Position numbers and translations under genes: made by a program. The notes below the pieces were generated by a model. The model did not search any database. It saw only the letters and a list, made by a program, of their open reading frames with translations, and was not told the origin of the DNA. Below, one piece after another: positions 1-8,503 of a stretch of 64,000 nucleotides of DNA (position 1 is the stretch's first letter; every line of letters starts with the position of its first letter). The DNA comes from Neoakkermansia glycaniphila (lineage in GTDB: Bacteria > Verrucomicrobiota > Verrucomicrobiia > Verrucomicrobiales > Akkermansiaceae), in contig NZ_LIGX01000041.1 in NCBI RefSeq assembly GCF_001683795.1, forward strand, positions 124,001 to 188,000, in the 5' to 3' direction.

Positions 1-33
1 GCGTAAGGGAAGCGTGAGCGGGCGCCTGCGCAT

Positions 34-516
34 TTACCGGGACGGTTCGGGCAGAATGTCCGTGTAAATGCCCGGTGTACTTCCTTCGATAGGCGTGGCG
101 CCGACGCATTTCGCATAGAACTCCTGCGGGCCCACGCCGCCGATCACGGCATAGGCGTATCCCTGCGCGTAAAGATTTTCCAGGGCAGTGACGAGCAGGG
201 CTTTGCCGAGTCCGTGCTGCCGGGTATCCGCGCCGACTCCCATCGGCCCGAGGAATCCTTTGGCCGTGACGTCGTAGCAGGCAAAGCCAAGAACGGTTTT
301 GTCGCGGGTGGCGATGATGCAGGCAGCGGGCTGCCGGCTCATGGCGATTTTGAATTCGCTGACCCATTTCGGGCTGAAATGGGCGCCGATCCAGTCGGCG
401 ACGAGATGGCGTTCGTAAGGTGCGGCGCGGCGAATGAGGATGCCGTCTTCCTTGAGATGCGAGCGCAGATCGCTTACATCCGGAAGGTCGTACAGGCGCA
501 CGAGCATATCGATCAT
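34..516 (-). CDS. GNAT family N-acetyltransferase
   Basis: This 160-residue protein looks like a GCN5-related N-acetyltransferase that would move the acetyl group of acetyl-CoA to an unidentified amine. The acetyl-CoA loop is visible at about residues 94-105 (VGADTRQHGLGK, the family's Q-x-x-G-x-G/A), preceded by a beta strand (FLGPMGV) and followed by a helix. The stretch EFYAKCVGA near residues 132-140 matches the usual C-terminal tyrosine region. I chose the ATG at 516 rather than the in-frame ATG at 507 because a promoter-like pair ends six bases upstream of 516. No neighbour suggests a substrate. The fold is confident; the function is not. Confidence 0.85.
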   Translation of the reverse strand: MIDMLVRLYDLPDVSDLRSHLKEDGILIRRAAPYERHLVADWIGAHFSPKWVSEFKIAMSRQPAACIIATRDKTVLGFACYDVTAKGFLGPMGVGADTRQHGLGKALLVTALENLYAQGYAYAVIGGVGPQEFYAKCVGATPIEGSTPGIYTDILPEPSR

Positions 517-522
517 GGGTGG

Positions 523-551
523 AGTGTATCGGCTGTTGAAAGTGTTTGTAA
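523..551 (-). promoter_or_regulatory. Leaderless-type promoter of the GNAT gene
   Basis: Read on the minus strand, TTACAA (546-551), 17 bp and TACACT (523-528) are followed after six bases by the ATG at 516. The -35 is weak, but the spacing matches the other leaderless-type promoters in this window. Confidence 0.45.
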
Positions 552-555
552 AAGA

Positions 556-581
556 AAGGGCATCCGCGAAGGGATGCCCTT
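556..581 (-). terminator. Rho-independent terminator
   Basis: A 10-bp stem (556-565 with 572-581) and 6-base loop are followed on the minus strand by a T-rich tail. It lies just after the stop of the minus-strand gene at 604-1683, so it likely ends that operon. Confidence 0.75.
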
Positions 582-603
582 GAGGGAATGATGGTGCCGC
601 TCG

Positions 604-1683
604 TTACTTCTTGGCTTCCGGCTTGTCGGCAGGTTTGTCAGCCGGTTTATCGGCAGGCTTGGCCTCGGCCGCAGGGGCTGCTGCCGGAGCGGCGGCGCCC
701 TTCTGTTTTTCCAGAGAGTTGTAGTAATACTGGGCAAGCTGGTTCAGCTTGTCGTTCCTGGAACCGGGCGAGACTACATTGAGATAGATGTAGGCCAGAG
801 CCGCGGCATCCTTGATGGCTTGCGGAGCTTTTTTCTTGTCGCTTTCCATCGGGGTATTGTTACCGTGCTTTTCGATGTAGGCGGCCGCTTCCGGCAGGAG
901 GCTCAGGATGATGGCTGCACGACCCATGGCTTCAGCGGGGAGCTCCATGTAGCTGCCGTGGGAGGCGGCGATCGTGGTGCTGTAGGCGTCAATGGCTGCA
1001 TTGGCCTTGACGACGTTGTCGCGGTTGCTCAGATCGGGTGAATCGCCGAGCTGGCCCTGATAGGCGCGGCCCATGGCGTATTGAAGCCAGCCAAGTTCAG
1101 TCAGCGTCAAGTTGTTTTTGTTGCTGCTCAGGATCTTGTTGCCGTTTTCGATGATGGCGTCCCACTGCTTGTCGGCAATGTTGCCGAGCAATTCGGCGAC
1201 TTGGGCATGCAGCTTGTTTTCGGGCGTCAGGTCGGCGTTCGGAAGAGCGGCGGCGAGAGCCTTGACGGCGGCCCAGTCCTTCAGGCGGATCGCGGAGTCG
1301 ATTTCCAGCAGGGCGGAGCGGACGCTCAGGTTGCCGGGGATGGACTGGACGATTTTATAGGCTGTTTTGACTTTGGCGAAGCCCTGCTGGGCCTGCTGGA
1401 GCTTTCCGGCACGGAAAGCATCCACGGCTTCGGCAAAGGACTTCGGCGTCGAGATGTAGAACGTCGTGCAATCGCTGATGCGGCCGCCGATCGGGCTGCC
1501 GACGGCATTGCCGTTGCGCATCTGCACGGCCGTGAAGTTGTTTTTGCCGGAAACGCCGGTGATCAGATATTGGCCGCCCGGGATGTTTCTGCCCTGAATG
1601 AGGGCGGGGATTCCCGCCTGCTGGGCCTGGGAGAGGCTGCAGGTGGCGGCGAGTGTCAGGATGATACCTTTCAGTGTGTTCAT
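604..1683 (-). CDS. Secreted protein of unknown function with Lys/Pro/Ala-rich tail
   Basis: I do not recognise a family for this 359-residue protein. It begins with a signal peptide (about residues 1-20, ending SLSQAQ), has an N-terminal beta-rich part (about 25-75), then a helical body with TPR-like hydrophobic spacing (about 80-320). It ends in a low-complexity tail of Ala-Pro and three ADKP repeats. It lies 24 bases after the large TPR gene and shares its strand, so the two probably form the 3' end of the ExbB/ExbD operon. A terminator follows at 556-581. A periplasmic partner of the TPR protein is plausible by context only. Confidence 0.7.
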   Translation of the reverse strand: MNTLKGIILTLAATCSLSQAQQAGIPALIQGRNIPGGQYLITGVSGKNNFTAVQMRNGNAVGSPIGGRISDCTTFYISTPKSFAEAVDAFRAGKLQQAQQGFAKVKTAYKIVQSIPGNLSVRSALLEIDSAIRLKDWAAVKALAAALPNADLTPENKLHAQVAELLGNIADKQWDAIIENGNKILSSNKNNLTLTELGWLQYAMGRAYQGQLGDSPDLSNRDNVVKANAAIDAYSTTIAASHGSYMELPAEAMGRAAIILSLLPEAAAYIEKHGNNTPMESDKKKAPQAIKDAAALAYIYLNVVSPGSRNDKLNQLAQYYYNSLEKQKGAAAPAAAPAAEAKPADKPADKPADKPEAKK

Positions 1684-1707
1684 GATCGTACTTGAGGTAG
1701 GATATTC

Positions 1708-4700
1708 TTAGCGGTTCTTGTTGCGTTCCAGCTCGGCGTTGATACGGCGGCGTTCCTTGGCTTCGCTCTGGACGGAGGAGTCGGAACGGTACTGTTCGAC
1801 GAGTTTTTCGACGGCGCGGAACTTATCCTGGTCGTCGCCGGACATCATGTCGAAGTTGCCTTTCATCTTGCGGATGAAGCCTTCGCCGAGGTCGTAGGCG
1901 AACAGTTTGTCGGACTTGGTAGTTCCCGAAGCCGGCTTGTTGCGCTTCCATGCGAGGATCATGGCTTTTTCGCAGGCCGGTGCCGAGACGCTGACGCGGG
2001 CAATATTGGTATTGTAGAGGTTGGCGTAGGTCAGGATGGCATTGTCGAGGTCGCCGAGGCCTTCGTAGGCTTCAGCCTGCATGTTGCTCATGGGAACGTT
2101 GTTCCGGTCGGAGGTCAGGTAATCCTGCGCTTCGGTGAGCGCTTCCTTGTAGCTGCCTTTTTGGAGCAGGAGCTTGACAAGCGTGGACTGTACTTCGCCG
2201 ATGGCCCGGCGGTCCGGCACTTCCTGCTTGCGGGCATTTTCGAGAGCCTGCTGCATCATTTCCACTCCCTTGGCCACATCGCTTGCGCTGCTGCTGAGGC
2301 CGTAGGCGCGGGCCAGGCCGAGAGAGGCCTGTGCGCGGAATTCGGAATTCTTGTTGTCGGCCACTTTCTGGTAGTAGGTGATGGCGTCCAGGCGATCCTG
2401 CTCCTTGGCGGAGCGGTTGGGCGAGCTTTCGACCCCGGCGATGAGCTTGTCGCCTACCCATGTGCAGGCGTAGTCCGTCAAGTCGGCGGGTTTGAACTCG
2501 TCGCGCATGACGAAGAGGCTGCGGTCAACGGCCTGAGTCAGTTTCTGGCGATCGTTGTTGTATTTATCGACAGCCTGCTTGTCCTTCATGTCCTTGGGAC
2601 GTGCGAGGTTGCTGCGCATGTTTTCGTATTCGCCGATGACTGCCATCATCAGGATGGAACGCAGGGTCTTGTTGTCGCGCGAAACGCCCGGGAAGTTGTC
2701 GAAGTGCTGCTTGACTTCGTCGGCGGAGAGTTCCTTGCCGTCCTGGAAGGTCTTGTAGCTTTCGATGAGTTCCTTGGTGTAGCTGCCGACGGCGCGTTCC
2801 ACCTGCGGGTTGATGCGGTTCTGCTTCTGGGCGATGTTGGCTTCGCGGACGATCAGCTCCTGAAGGTGCTTGATCGCCTTGTCGAAGGCGGCCTTGTCCT
2901 TGTTGTTGAGCTGAAGGTCGATGACGCCCATTTGAAGGGAGAACGGGTGTCCTTCCATGTCGCATTCGGCCCAGAACTTGCTGCTGTATTCCTGAATCTT
3001 GGCCTTCTTGGCGGCGGCATCGTCTTCGGGCTTGGTGCCTTCGGCCGGCTTAAGGTCGTTCGTGTAGGAAGCGAGGTTGTAGAGGGCTTCACCGGCGGTC
3101 GCCTTGTTCTTTTTGGCGATGGCGGCTTCATAGCTCTTCTGGTAGGCGTCCAGTGCGCCGGGAACGTCGGGATCGCCCTTTTCAGGCTGCACCAGCAGGT
3201 TGCCTTTCATCAGGAGAGCCGGGGCCATGACGGCATGGTCGGGGTACGATTCGATGATGCGGTCGCAGAATTCGAGGGATTTGGCCTTGTCTCCTTCCTG
3301 ACCGTGGATGTAGTAGTTATACACCTGATCGAAGAGGACGTTGGGCATGTACGGATCCTTGGGATCGGTGGTCGGGTATTTCTCCATGAAGGAGTTCAAG
3401 GTCTTGATGGCGTCCTCGATGTATCCGGTGCGGCTTTCGGCGGAACCCAGGAAGAACAGGGCAGGCTTGCTGTAGTTCGGGTGGTCCGGGAAATCCTTCA
3501 GGAAGGCTTTGGCCGGTTCGATGAGGTTGGCGAAGTATTTCCGGTTTTCCTGTCCGAGCTGGAAGTTGGCGGCAATTTGCACATAGGCGGCCATGGCGTA
3601 GTGCGGGTTCTTTGTGTCGCCTTGCAGCTGCGCGAGTACCTTGCCGGCCTGTTCGAGCGCTTCCGCAAATTTCCTGTCGGTGATGAGGCGTTCAAGCGAG
3701 AAGGCGCTGAGGTCCTTCTTGAACTTGGACTCGGGGAAGTCCTTCATGTGCTTGTTGATGATGACTTCGCCACGAGTGGGATCGATCTGGTATGTCGTCA
3801 TCGCCAGCTGGAAGAGGTAGGTTTCGCGGTCTTCCATCTGGTTGTAGCGGTCTTCCAGCAGTTCGTAGGCGGCGCGGGCGGTGCGCATGGAGCCGTAGCC
3901 CTGATAGATGTTGGCCGTGCCGGCGAGGCTGAAGGCATCGAAGATTTTCTTGCCGGCGATCCATTCGTCGTACTTCTTGAGCGTGTTCTGGAGCTGGTCG
4001 ACGTTGTAGCGTGCGCCGCCGTCCCTGATGGGAGCCTTGAGGGCGCCGAGGCTTTTCGTGATGCCGGATATTTCGCCCTTGATTTCCTGCATGGTGGGAA
4101 TGAATCCGTACATGAGGAGGGCGAGTCGGTTGTAGTTGTTCGCCTTCTTCATGTCATTGGCCTGTGCGGCTTCGCGCCCCTTGTTGCCTGCTTCGACGGC
4201 GAGGTTGAGGATGGCGGGTACGTACATGGCGATGCGCGTTGCGCCGAGGTCAAGCACTTCGGGATGTTCGCTGAGTACATTGAAGGCTACTTCCGGACGA
4301 TCGATGCGCATGGCCGTTTTGACCAGGTTGTTGACGCCTCCGACGACGTAGTTGTCAGGGATGGGTTCACCCTTGGTGGCCATTGATTTGCGCAGATACT
4401 CCATGCCTTTCTCAATGTCGGGCGTTTCCTTGGAGATGTAGCACTGCGACATGAGGTTGTGCACGATGGGCTGCGGGTTGGCATCGAGTTCGGCCTTGGG
4501 GCGTTGTCCCTTGCGGTTGAGGTACTCGGTGAAGAATTTCAGGGCGTCTTCATAGTTGCCGCGCTTGAACTCGGTTTCCCCCATTTTGTAGAGGGCGAGG
4601 AAGCGGAAGGGGTTTTTGACGATATCGCTGAATTCTTTGTCTTCGGCGCATTTTTCGAAAGCTTCGAGAGCGCCATCGTAGTTCACCTGGTCACCCTGGC

Positions 4701-4962
4701 CGATGTTGAGCAGGCATTCGCCTTTTTTGTAGTAGAACCAGCCGAGCTGGTTGCCGAATTGGGTGTAAAGACGAGTGCCGGGAGAGAATGCTTGGATGCA
4801 CTTGTCGATTTCTTCCAGAGCCTTGGTCCAGTTTCTGGCTTCGATGAGTTTGACGACGGTTTGCTGGTAGTTGCCGGGGGCTTGCGCCTGACAGACCATG
4901 GGCGCCATGGCGGCTGCAATCGCAAGTACGGCAGAAGCGGAGGCTAGTGTGTGCATTGTCAT
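1708..4962 (-). CDS. Large secreted tetratricopeptide-repeat protein
   Basis: This 1084-residue protein has an N-terminal signal peptide (about residues 1-26, ending VCQA-QA) followed by helix-turn-helix repeats along its whole length. TPR-type units are clear at about residues 95-140 (YKMGETEFKRGNYEDALKFF), in the middle (ALFFLGSAESRTGYIEDAIK) and near 930-1010 (YKEALTEAQDYL, YEGLGDLDNAILTY). No catalytic motif is visible. It lies about 490 bases after the second exbD gene and 24 bases before the 359-residue secreted protein. Clusters of ExbB, one or two ExbD and a periplasmic TPR protein recur in Planctomycetes and Verrucomicrobia, where the TPR protein is assumed to receive energy or act as a scaffold. 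That role here is inference. Confidence 0.85.
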   Translation of the reverse strand: MTMHTLASASAVLAIAAAMAPMVCQAQAPGNYQQTVVKLIEARNWTKALEEIDKCIQAFSPGTRLYTQFGNQLGWFYYKKGECLLNIGQGDQVNYDGALEAFEKCAEDKEFSDIVKNPFRFLALYKMGETEFKRGNYEDALKFFTEYLNRKGQRPKAELDANPQPIVHNLMSQCYISKETPDIEKGMEYLRKSMATKGEPIPDNYVVGGVNNLVKTAMRIDRPEVAFNVLSEHPEVLDLGATRIAMYVPAILNLAVEAGNKGREAAQANDMKKANNYNRLALLMYGFIPTMQEIKGEISGITKSLGALKAPIRDGGARYNVDQLQNTLKKYDEWIAGKKIFDAFSLAGTANIYQGYGSMRTARAAYELLEDRYNQMEDRETYLFQLAMTTYQIDPTRGEVIINKHMKDFPESKFKKDLSAFSLERLITDRKFAEALEQAGKVLAQLQGDTKNPHYAMAAYVQIAANFQLGQENRKYFANLIEPAKAFLKDFPDHPNYSKPALFFLGSAESRTGYIEDAIKTLNSFMEKYPTTDPKDPYMPNVLFDQVYNYYIHGQEGDKAKSLEFCDRIIESYPDHAVMAPALLMKGNLLVQPEKGDPDVPGALDAYQKSYEAAIAKKNKATAGEALYNLASYTNDLKPAEGTKPEDDAAAKKAKIQEYSSKFWAECDMEGHPFSLQMGVIDLQLNNKDKAAFDKAIKHLQELIVREANIAQKQNRINPQVERAVGSYTKELIESYKTFQDGKELSADEVKQHFDNFPGVSRDNKTLRSILMMAVIGEYENMRSNLARPKDMKDKQAVDKYNNDRQKLTQAVDRSLFVMRDEFKPADLTDYACTWVGDKLIAGVESSPNRSAKEQDRLDAITYYQKVADNKNSEFRAQASLGLARAYGLSSSASDVAKGVEMMQQALENARKQEVPDRRAIGEVQSTLVKLLLQKGSYKEALTEAQDYLTSDRNNVPMSNMQAEAYEGLGDLDNAILTYANLYNTNIARVSVSAPACEKAMILAWKRNKPASGTTKSDKLFAYDLGEGFIRKMKGNFDMMSGDDQDKFRAVEKLVEQYRSDSSVQSEAKERRRINAELERNKNR

Positions 4963-5452
4963 GATTGTGTGTGGTTGATTGAAGTTGAAAGAAAGGTTTG
5001 AATGGGGCAGGGGAAGGTGGGTTACGCGGCTGCAGCCTGGTGGAGATCGGCGTATGTGGCTGAAGGATGAATCATGCCGGATGGAAGGTTTTCAGTGAAG
5101 CGGATTTTCTCGAAGGATGAAACGGTGCCGGAAATCCGGGAAACGGGCAGTTCCGTCTGCCGGGCGAAAATCCGGCATGGTGCCGTATCTGCATGCAGGT
5201 TGGACGGATGGCGGAAGCAAGCTGTTTTTTCCCCGGCTCCGGCAGTAGCCGCCGGAAGCATGCAGACCGGAATGGCAGGGGAAGTAGCTGTCATGGTTGT
5301 TGACGTGTTGGAAGTTGTCTTGACCGGAGTGAAGATGAATGGGCGTTTCGGTGGGGAGAGGGTATTTCGGAGAGGTAGCCGGGAGGTTTCGACTGAAAGG
5401 GGAGAGCTTGATCAGGGATCAAACCCTCCCCTCCCTGTGTCATTGTTTTACA
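4963..5452. other. Intergenic stretch without a recognisable gene
   Basis: This 490-base gap separates the TPR gene from the second exbD gene. Open frames on both strands (about 90 and 128 codons) lack recognisable domains or start signals and look like chance frames. A promoter for the TPR gene may lie here, but I see no convincing pair. Confidence 0.4.
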
Positions 5453-5968
5453 TTAGTTAGCTTCGTCGGCGACTTTGTTGAGGCCGACCGACTTGATGCC
5501 GGCTTCAGTCAAAGCTGCCATGACGTCCATGAGACGTTGATGTTTCGAATTCGGATCTGCATTCAGGAGGACGATGGCCTTGGCTTCGCCGCCAGCAGCA
5601 TCGGCCGTGGATTTCAGTTCCTTCAGCTGTTCGACGAGTTGCGGACAACGGCGGATTTCCGAGTATTGCTGTTTTTGTTTCTCGGGATCGTAACCGGGAT
5701 CGGGTGGCCCGACCTGAAGCTTGGTGTCGCCCTTGCCCCATTCGATGGAGCCGTCAGCCAGAATCTTGATGTTGCCCGGCTGGAGTTTGGGCGGCGTTAC
5801 GCTGTTTGGTTGAGTTGCCGGTATTTCGATATCCAGCTTCCGTTCCTGCACGATGGTCGTTGCTACGAGGAAGTAGATGAGGAGAAGGAAACAGCAGTCA
5901 ATCAGCGAGGAGATATCCAACACGGGATCCTCTTCGGGCGGAGCTTCGAATTTTTTATGTCTTGCCAT
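5453..5968 (-). CDS. exbD: ExbD/TolR-family biopolymer transport protein (second copy)
   Basis: This 171-residue protein is the smaller subunit of an ExbB/ExbD-type inner-membrane motor that uses the proton gradient to do work on periplasmic partners. It has a short cytoplasmic start, one membrane helix at about residues 22-40 that carries the essential aspartate (D24, in SLIDCCFLL), and a periplasmic domain ending in the family's VVL-N-AD-P-S-H-Q-like stretch (about 135-150). It starts 17 bases after the first exbD gene. The periplasmic domain has an insert (about 75-105) that the other copy lacks, so the two probably form a mixed dimer or alternative rotors. No TonB or TolA gene is nearby. 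Confidence 0.9.
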   Translation of the reverse strand: MARHKKFEAPPEEDPVLDISSLIDCCFLLLIYFLVATTIVQERKLDIEIPATQPNSVTPPKLQPGNIKILADGSIEWGKGDTKLQVGPPDPGYDPEKQKQQYSEIRRCPQLVEQLKELKSTADAAGGEAKAIVLLNADPNSKHQRLMDVMAALTEAGIKSVGLNKVADEAN

Positions 5969-5985
5969 GATGATTGATGATCGGT

Positions 5986-6477
5986 TTATTTGGTGGGCAG
6001 AGCTCCGAAGACGATGTTGGTGATACCGTTCTTGCCTGCCGCCGTAATGACCTTGTTGGTATATTTGTACGGGGCGGTCGCGTCACCGCGAATGTAGAGC
6101 CGGACTTCTTCGAATTCCTGTCCCTTCTCGTTTTTCTTTTTTTCCAGTTCTTCCTTGCGGGTTTTGAGGTATTCCTCAAGTTCCGCTTCATTGGAGAATC
6201 CCTTGCGTTCGTCCGATGCCCAGATGGTGCCTGCCGGATAGCTGCTGTCTTTCATCTTGTCCGGATTGAAGACGTTGACAACGATCAGGCCATTGGCTTT
6301 CTTGAGTTCATCGGAGGCTACTGCCGTCGGCATCTTGACATTCTTGTCTTTTTTGACGGTGATGGCTGTAGCATTGACCACGAAGAAGATGAGGAGAAGG
6401 AAACAACAGTCAATCATGGGCGACATGTCGACGCTGGCTTCTGTATCGTCAGCGGCCTTTAGTGCTTTTTTTCCCAT
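5986..6477 (-). CDS. exbD: ExbD/TolR-family biopolymer transport protein (first copy)
   Basis: This 163-residue ExbD-like protein has its membrane helix at about residues 20-40 with the proton-relay aspartate D23 in PMIDCCFLLL, then a periplasmic domain with a charged Lys/Glu segment (about 105-125). The helix shares the unusual IDCCFLLL sequence with the second copy, so they are likely products of duplication in one lineage. It lies 79 bases downstream of exbB and 17 bases upstream of exbD copy two. It would pair with ExbB to form a proton-driven motor; the cargo or partner is unknown. Confidence 0.9.
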   Translation of the reverse strand: MGKKALKAADDTEASVDMSPMIDCCFLLLIFFVVNATAITVKKDKNVKMPTAVASDELKKANGLIVVNVFNPDKMKDSSYPAGTIWASDERKGFSNEAELEEYLKTRKEELEKKKNEKGQEFEEVRLYIRGDATAPYKYTNKVITAAGKNGITNIVFGALPTK

Positions 6478-6556
6478 AGTTTTGTTCCTATTAGTGTTCC
6501 TCCTGTCCGGTTTTCAGGTCGAACAGGAGTGGCGGTTTTCACCCTCCTGAGGAGAT

Positions 6557-7336
6557 TTAGGCGAGACCTTCGGGGATGCGGGCAAGCTGGGCTTCAGCGT
6601 TGACCACGTTGATGGAGGTGTTGACCATTTCCTGCAACGTGTTGACGCATTCGGCTTCGCGGGCATTCGCAATACCCTTCTGGAAGAAGAAGCAGGGAAT
6701 GGCGATAATGGCGATGATCAGACCCCAGAAGGTCGTGAGAAGCGCCACGGAGATGGAGCCTGCGAGCTGGGTCGGGTCGGCCTGACCGGATTCGGCGAGA
6801 ATGGCGAAGGCGCCGACCATCCCCTGCACCGTACCGAAGAGTCCGAGCATCGGAGCGACCTGGCCGGAGAGGGCGAGCATGTTGATGTATTTCATCATGG
6901 TGCTGCGCTCGTTGGAGGTGAAGTCGGCGATGGAGTCTTCGATGGCGTCCTTGCCGAGGTCTTCGGGTCGCGTGGCGTCCACGTTCGGCAGGGCATAGGC
7001 GACAAGGCGGCCGAGGTAGGTCGGGCTGCTGGCGGCCATTTCAATGGCGGAGCGAACGCGGCATTCGCTCATCAGCTGCATGAGGTTGGCCTTGAGTTCG
7101 GCCGGGCAGTATTTTTCCTGCTTGAGGTTTGTTGCATTGAAGATAAGCAGAAAAATCACGAGCGCCAAGAGGAAGATGAGGGGAATCATGGTCCAACCAC
7201 CATCAATGACCCATTGGTCGAGCATGTTTTTGGATTTGACGCTTTTCTCTGCAGCAAAGGCGGAGTTTGCGAGGAAGAGAGTCGCGGTTGCGGTGAGAGC
7301 GACTGCGCGGCGGCTGTAACGACGGATTGTTTTCAT
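6557..7336 (-). CDS. exbB: ExbB/TolQ/MotA-family proton channel protein
   Basis: This 259-residue protein is the channel subunit of the ExbB/ExbD motor. It has an N-terminal signal-like segment (about 1-28, ending NSAFA-AE), a first membrane helix at about 49-66 and two later helices in the conserved block MLGLFGTVQGMVGAF ... SISVALLTTFWGLIIAIIAIP (about 150-215), which is the MotA/TolQ/ExbB signature. I chose the ATG at 7336 because it starts exactly at the signal-like segment; an ATG 14 codons upstream would place non-signal residues before it. It heads an operon with two exbD genes, then the TPR and 359-residue genes. The extra N-terminal signal segment is common in ExbB proteins of this phylum. 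Confidence 0.92.
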   Translation of the reverse strand: MKTIRRYSRRAVALTATATLFLANSAFAAEKSVKSKNMLDQWVIDGGWTMIPLIFLLALVIFLLIFNATNLKQEKYCPAELKANLMQLMSECRVRSAIEMAASSPTYLGRLVAYALPNVDATRPEDLGKDAIEDSIADFTSNERSTMMKYINMLALSGQVAPMLGLFGTVQGMVGAFAILAESGQADPTQLAGSISVALLTTFWGLIIAIIAIPCFFFQKGIANAREAECVNTLQEMVNTSINVVNAEAQLARIPEGLA

Positions 7337-7570
7337 AATGTTATTTAATGCTGCTTGTGCAAAAATGACGGATTCCATTTAATCAGATTTTTCCGGGATG
7401 ACAAGCATGTTTTGCAGGCTTTTTGATTTTTCTAGCCAATTGTGACGCTTTTGTGACAGAAAGCGGAGGAAAGGAGCGTATGGTGCAGTTTCCGGGAGGA
7501 AAGGCGATGGAAGATGTGCAGGAGTTGCCTGTGTTTTTCTTCTATTGTCAATTTTTTGTGAAGATGCGTT

Positions 7571-8194
7571 TTATGGGGAAATATTAAGGGCGGAGCAGAT
7601 CGGGCATGTGCCGCCGCAGCCTCTTGCCGGACAATACTGCCTGCCGTAGAGGACGATGCGCAAGTGAAGGGCTCCCCATTCCCGGCGGGGGTAAAGTTTT
7701 TTCAGGTCGCGTTCGACTTGCTCGACGTTGGTGCCTTTGCTGAGTTTCCATTTCCGCGCAAGGCGATAGATGTGCGTGTCCACGGGGAAGGCCGGATGAC
7801 CGTATGCCTGGTTCATGACGACGCTGGCCGTTTTGTGTCCGACGCCCGGCAGGGCTTCCAGTTCTTCAAAGGAGGAAGGGACGATGCCGCCATGCCGTTC
7901 TTCGATGATGCGCGAGGTTTCGACGATGGAGGCGGCTTTGCGTTCGGAGAGGCCGCATGTGGCAATGTAGGGCCTGACTTCTTCCGGGGTGAGCTGCGCC
8001 ATTTGCCGGGGGGTGGATGCGCGGGCAAAGAGGGCGGGCGTGACCAGGTTGACGCGTGCATCCGTGCATTGGGCGGAGAGCATGACGGCGATGAGCAGGG
8101 TGTAGGCGTCTTTGTGCTGCAGGGGGATGTCCGGCGCGGGATAGAGTTCCGCCAATGTGGCTGAGACGATGGAGGCCCGTTCTTTGATGGTCAT
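7571..8194 (-). CDS. nth: Endonuclease III (DNA glycosylase/AP lyase)
   Basis: This 207-residue protein would remove oxidised pyrimidines from DNA and cut the abasic strand in base excision repair. The helix-hairpin-helix with the catalytic lysine is LPGVGHKTASVV (about 112-123) and the catalytic aspartate is in PVDTHIYRL (about 133-141). The C-terminal iron-sulfur site is unusual: the cysteines read C-x4-C-x3-C-x2-C in YCPARGCGGTCPIC, while the classic spacing is C-x6-C-x2-C-x5-C. Length fits the family. A short gap separates it from the terminator at 8221-8243, so it is probably transcribed on its own. Confidence 0.93.
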   Translation of the reverse strand: MTIKERASIVSATLAELYPAPDIPLQHKDAYTLLIAVMLSAQCTDARVNLVTPALFARASTPRQMAQLTPEEVRPYIATCGLSERKAASIVETSRIIEERHGGIVPSSFEELEALPGVGHKTASVVMNQAYGHPAFPVDTHIYRLARKWKLSKGTNVEQVERDLKKLYPRREWGALHLRIVLYGRQYCPARGCGGTCPICSALNISP

Positions 8195-8214
8195 GGCAAG
8201 TGGTGTCGTGCGGA

Positions 8215-8243
8215 CAAAAAAGCCGCCTCGTGAGGAGGCGGCT
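8215..8243 (-). terminator. Rho-independent terminator
   Basis: A 9-bp GC-rich stem (8221-8229 with 8235-8243) with a 5-base loop is followed on the minus strand by six T (8215-8220). It ends the three-gene operon that runs from 10323 down to 8267. Confidence 0.88.
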
Positions 8244-8266
8244 TTCGTTTTGGGTGGTTCTGGCCG

Positions 8267-8470
8267 TTATCGGCGCATGTTGGACAAGGGGCCCAGTTGT
8301 GCGTCGCCTTCGGCTTTCTGGATGGTGTTCCAGGGTTTCGTGTTCCCTTCCGTTCCTCTCGGTTCCACGACGACTCGTCCGTTGTCCGGTACGGTGCGCG
8401 GGGTACTCTGGCAGGAGGCGCAGAGGAGGATTCCCGTGGCGGCGATGAGGGCGGCGAATGTCGTTTTCAT
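8267..8470 (-). CDS. Small lipoprotein
   Basis: This 67-residue protein has a lipoprotein signal peptide ending in LLCASC (modified cysteine near residue 20), so the mature part is about 48 residues, polar and without a known domain. It lies 33 bases after the 293-residue coiled-coil protein and just before a terminator, so it is the last gene of a three-gene operon. It may anchor or regulate the coiled-coil proteins, but nothing in the sequence proves this. Confidence 0.75.
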   Translation of the reverse strand: MKTTFAALIAATGILLCASCQSTPRTVPDNGRVVVEPRGTEGNTKPWNTIQKAEGDAQLGPLSNMRR

Positions 8471-8503
8471 GGTTTGTCCGGCGGTTGGGTTGAGCCTGGT
8501 TCT

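Noticed and set aside
5022..5460. Small genes in the gap between exbD and the TPR gene
   Set aside because: Frames on both strands have no domain, no promoter-like start and shadow-like composition.
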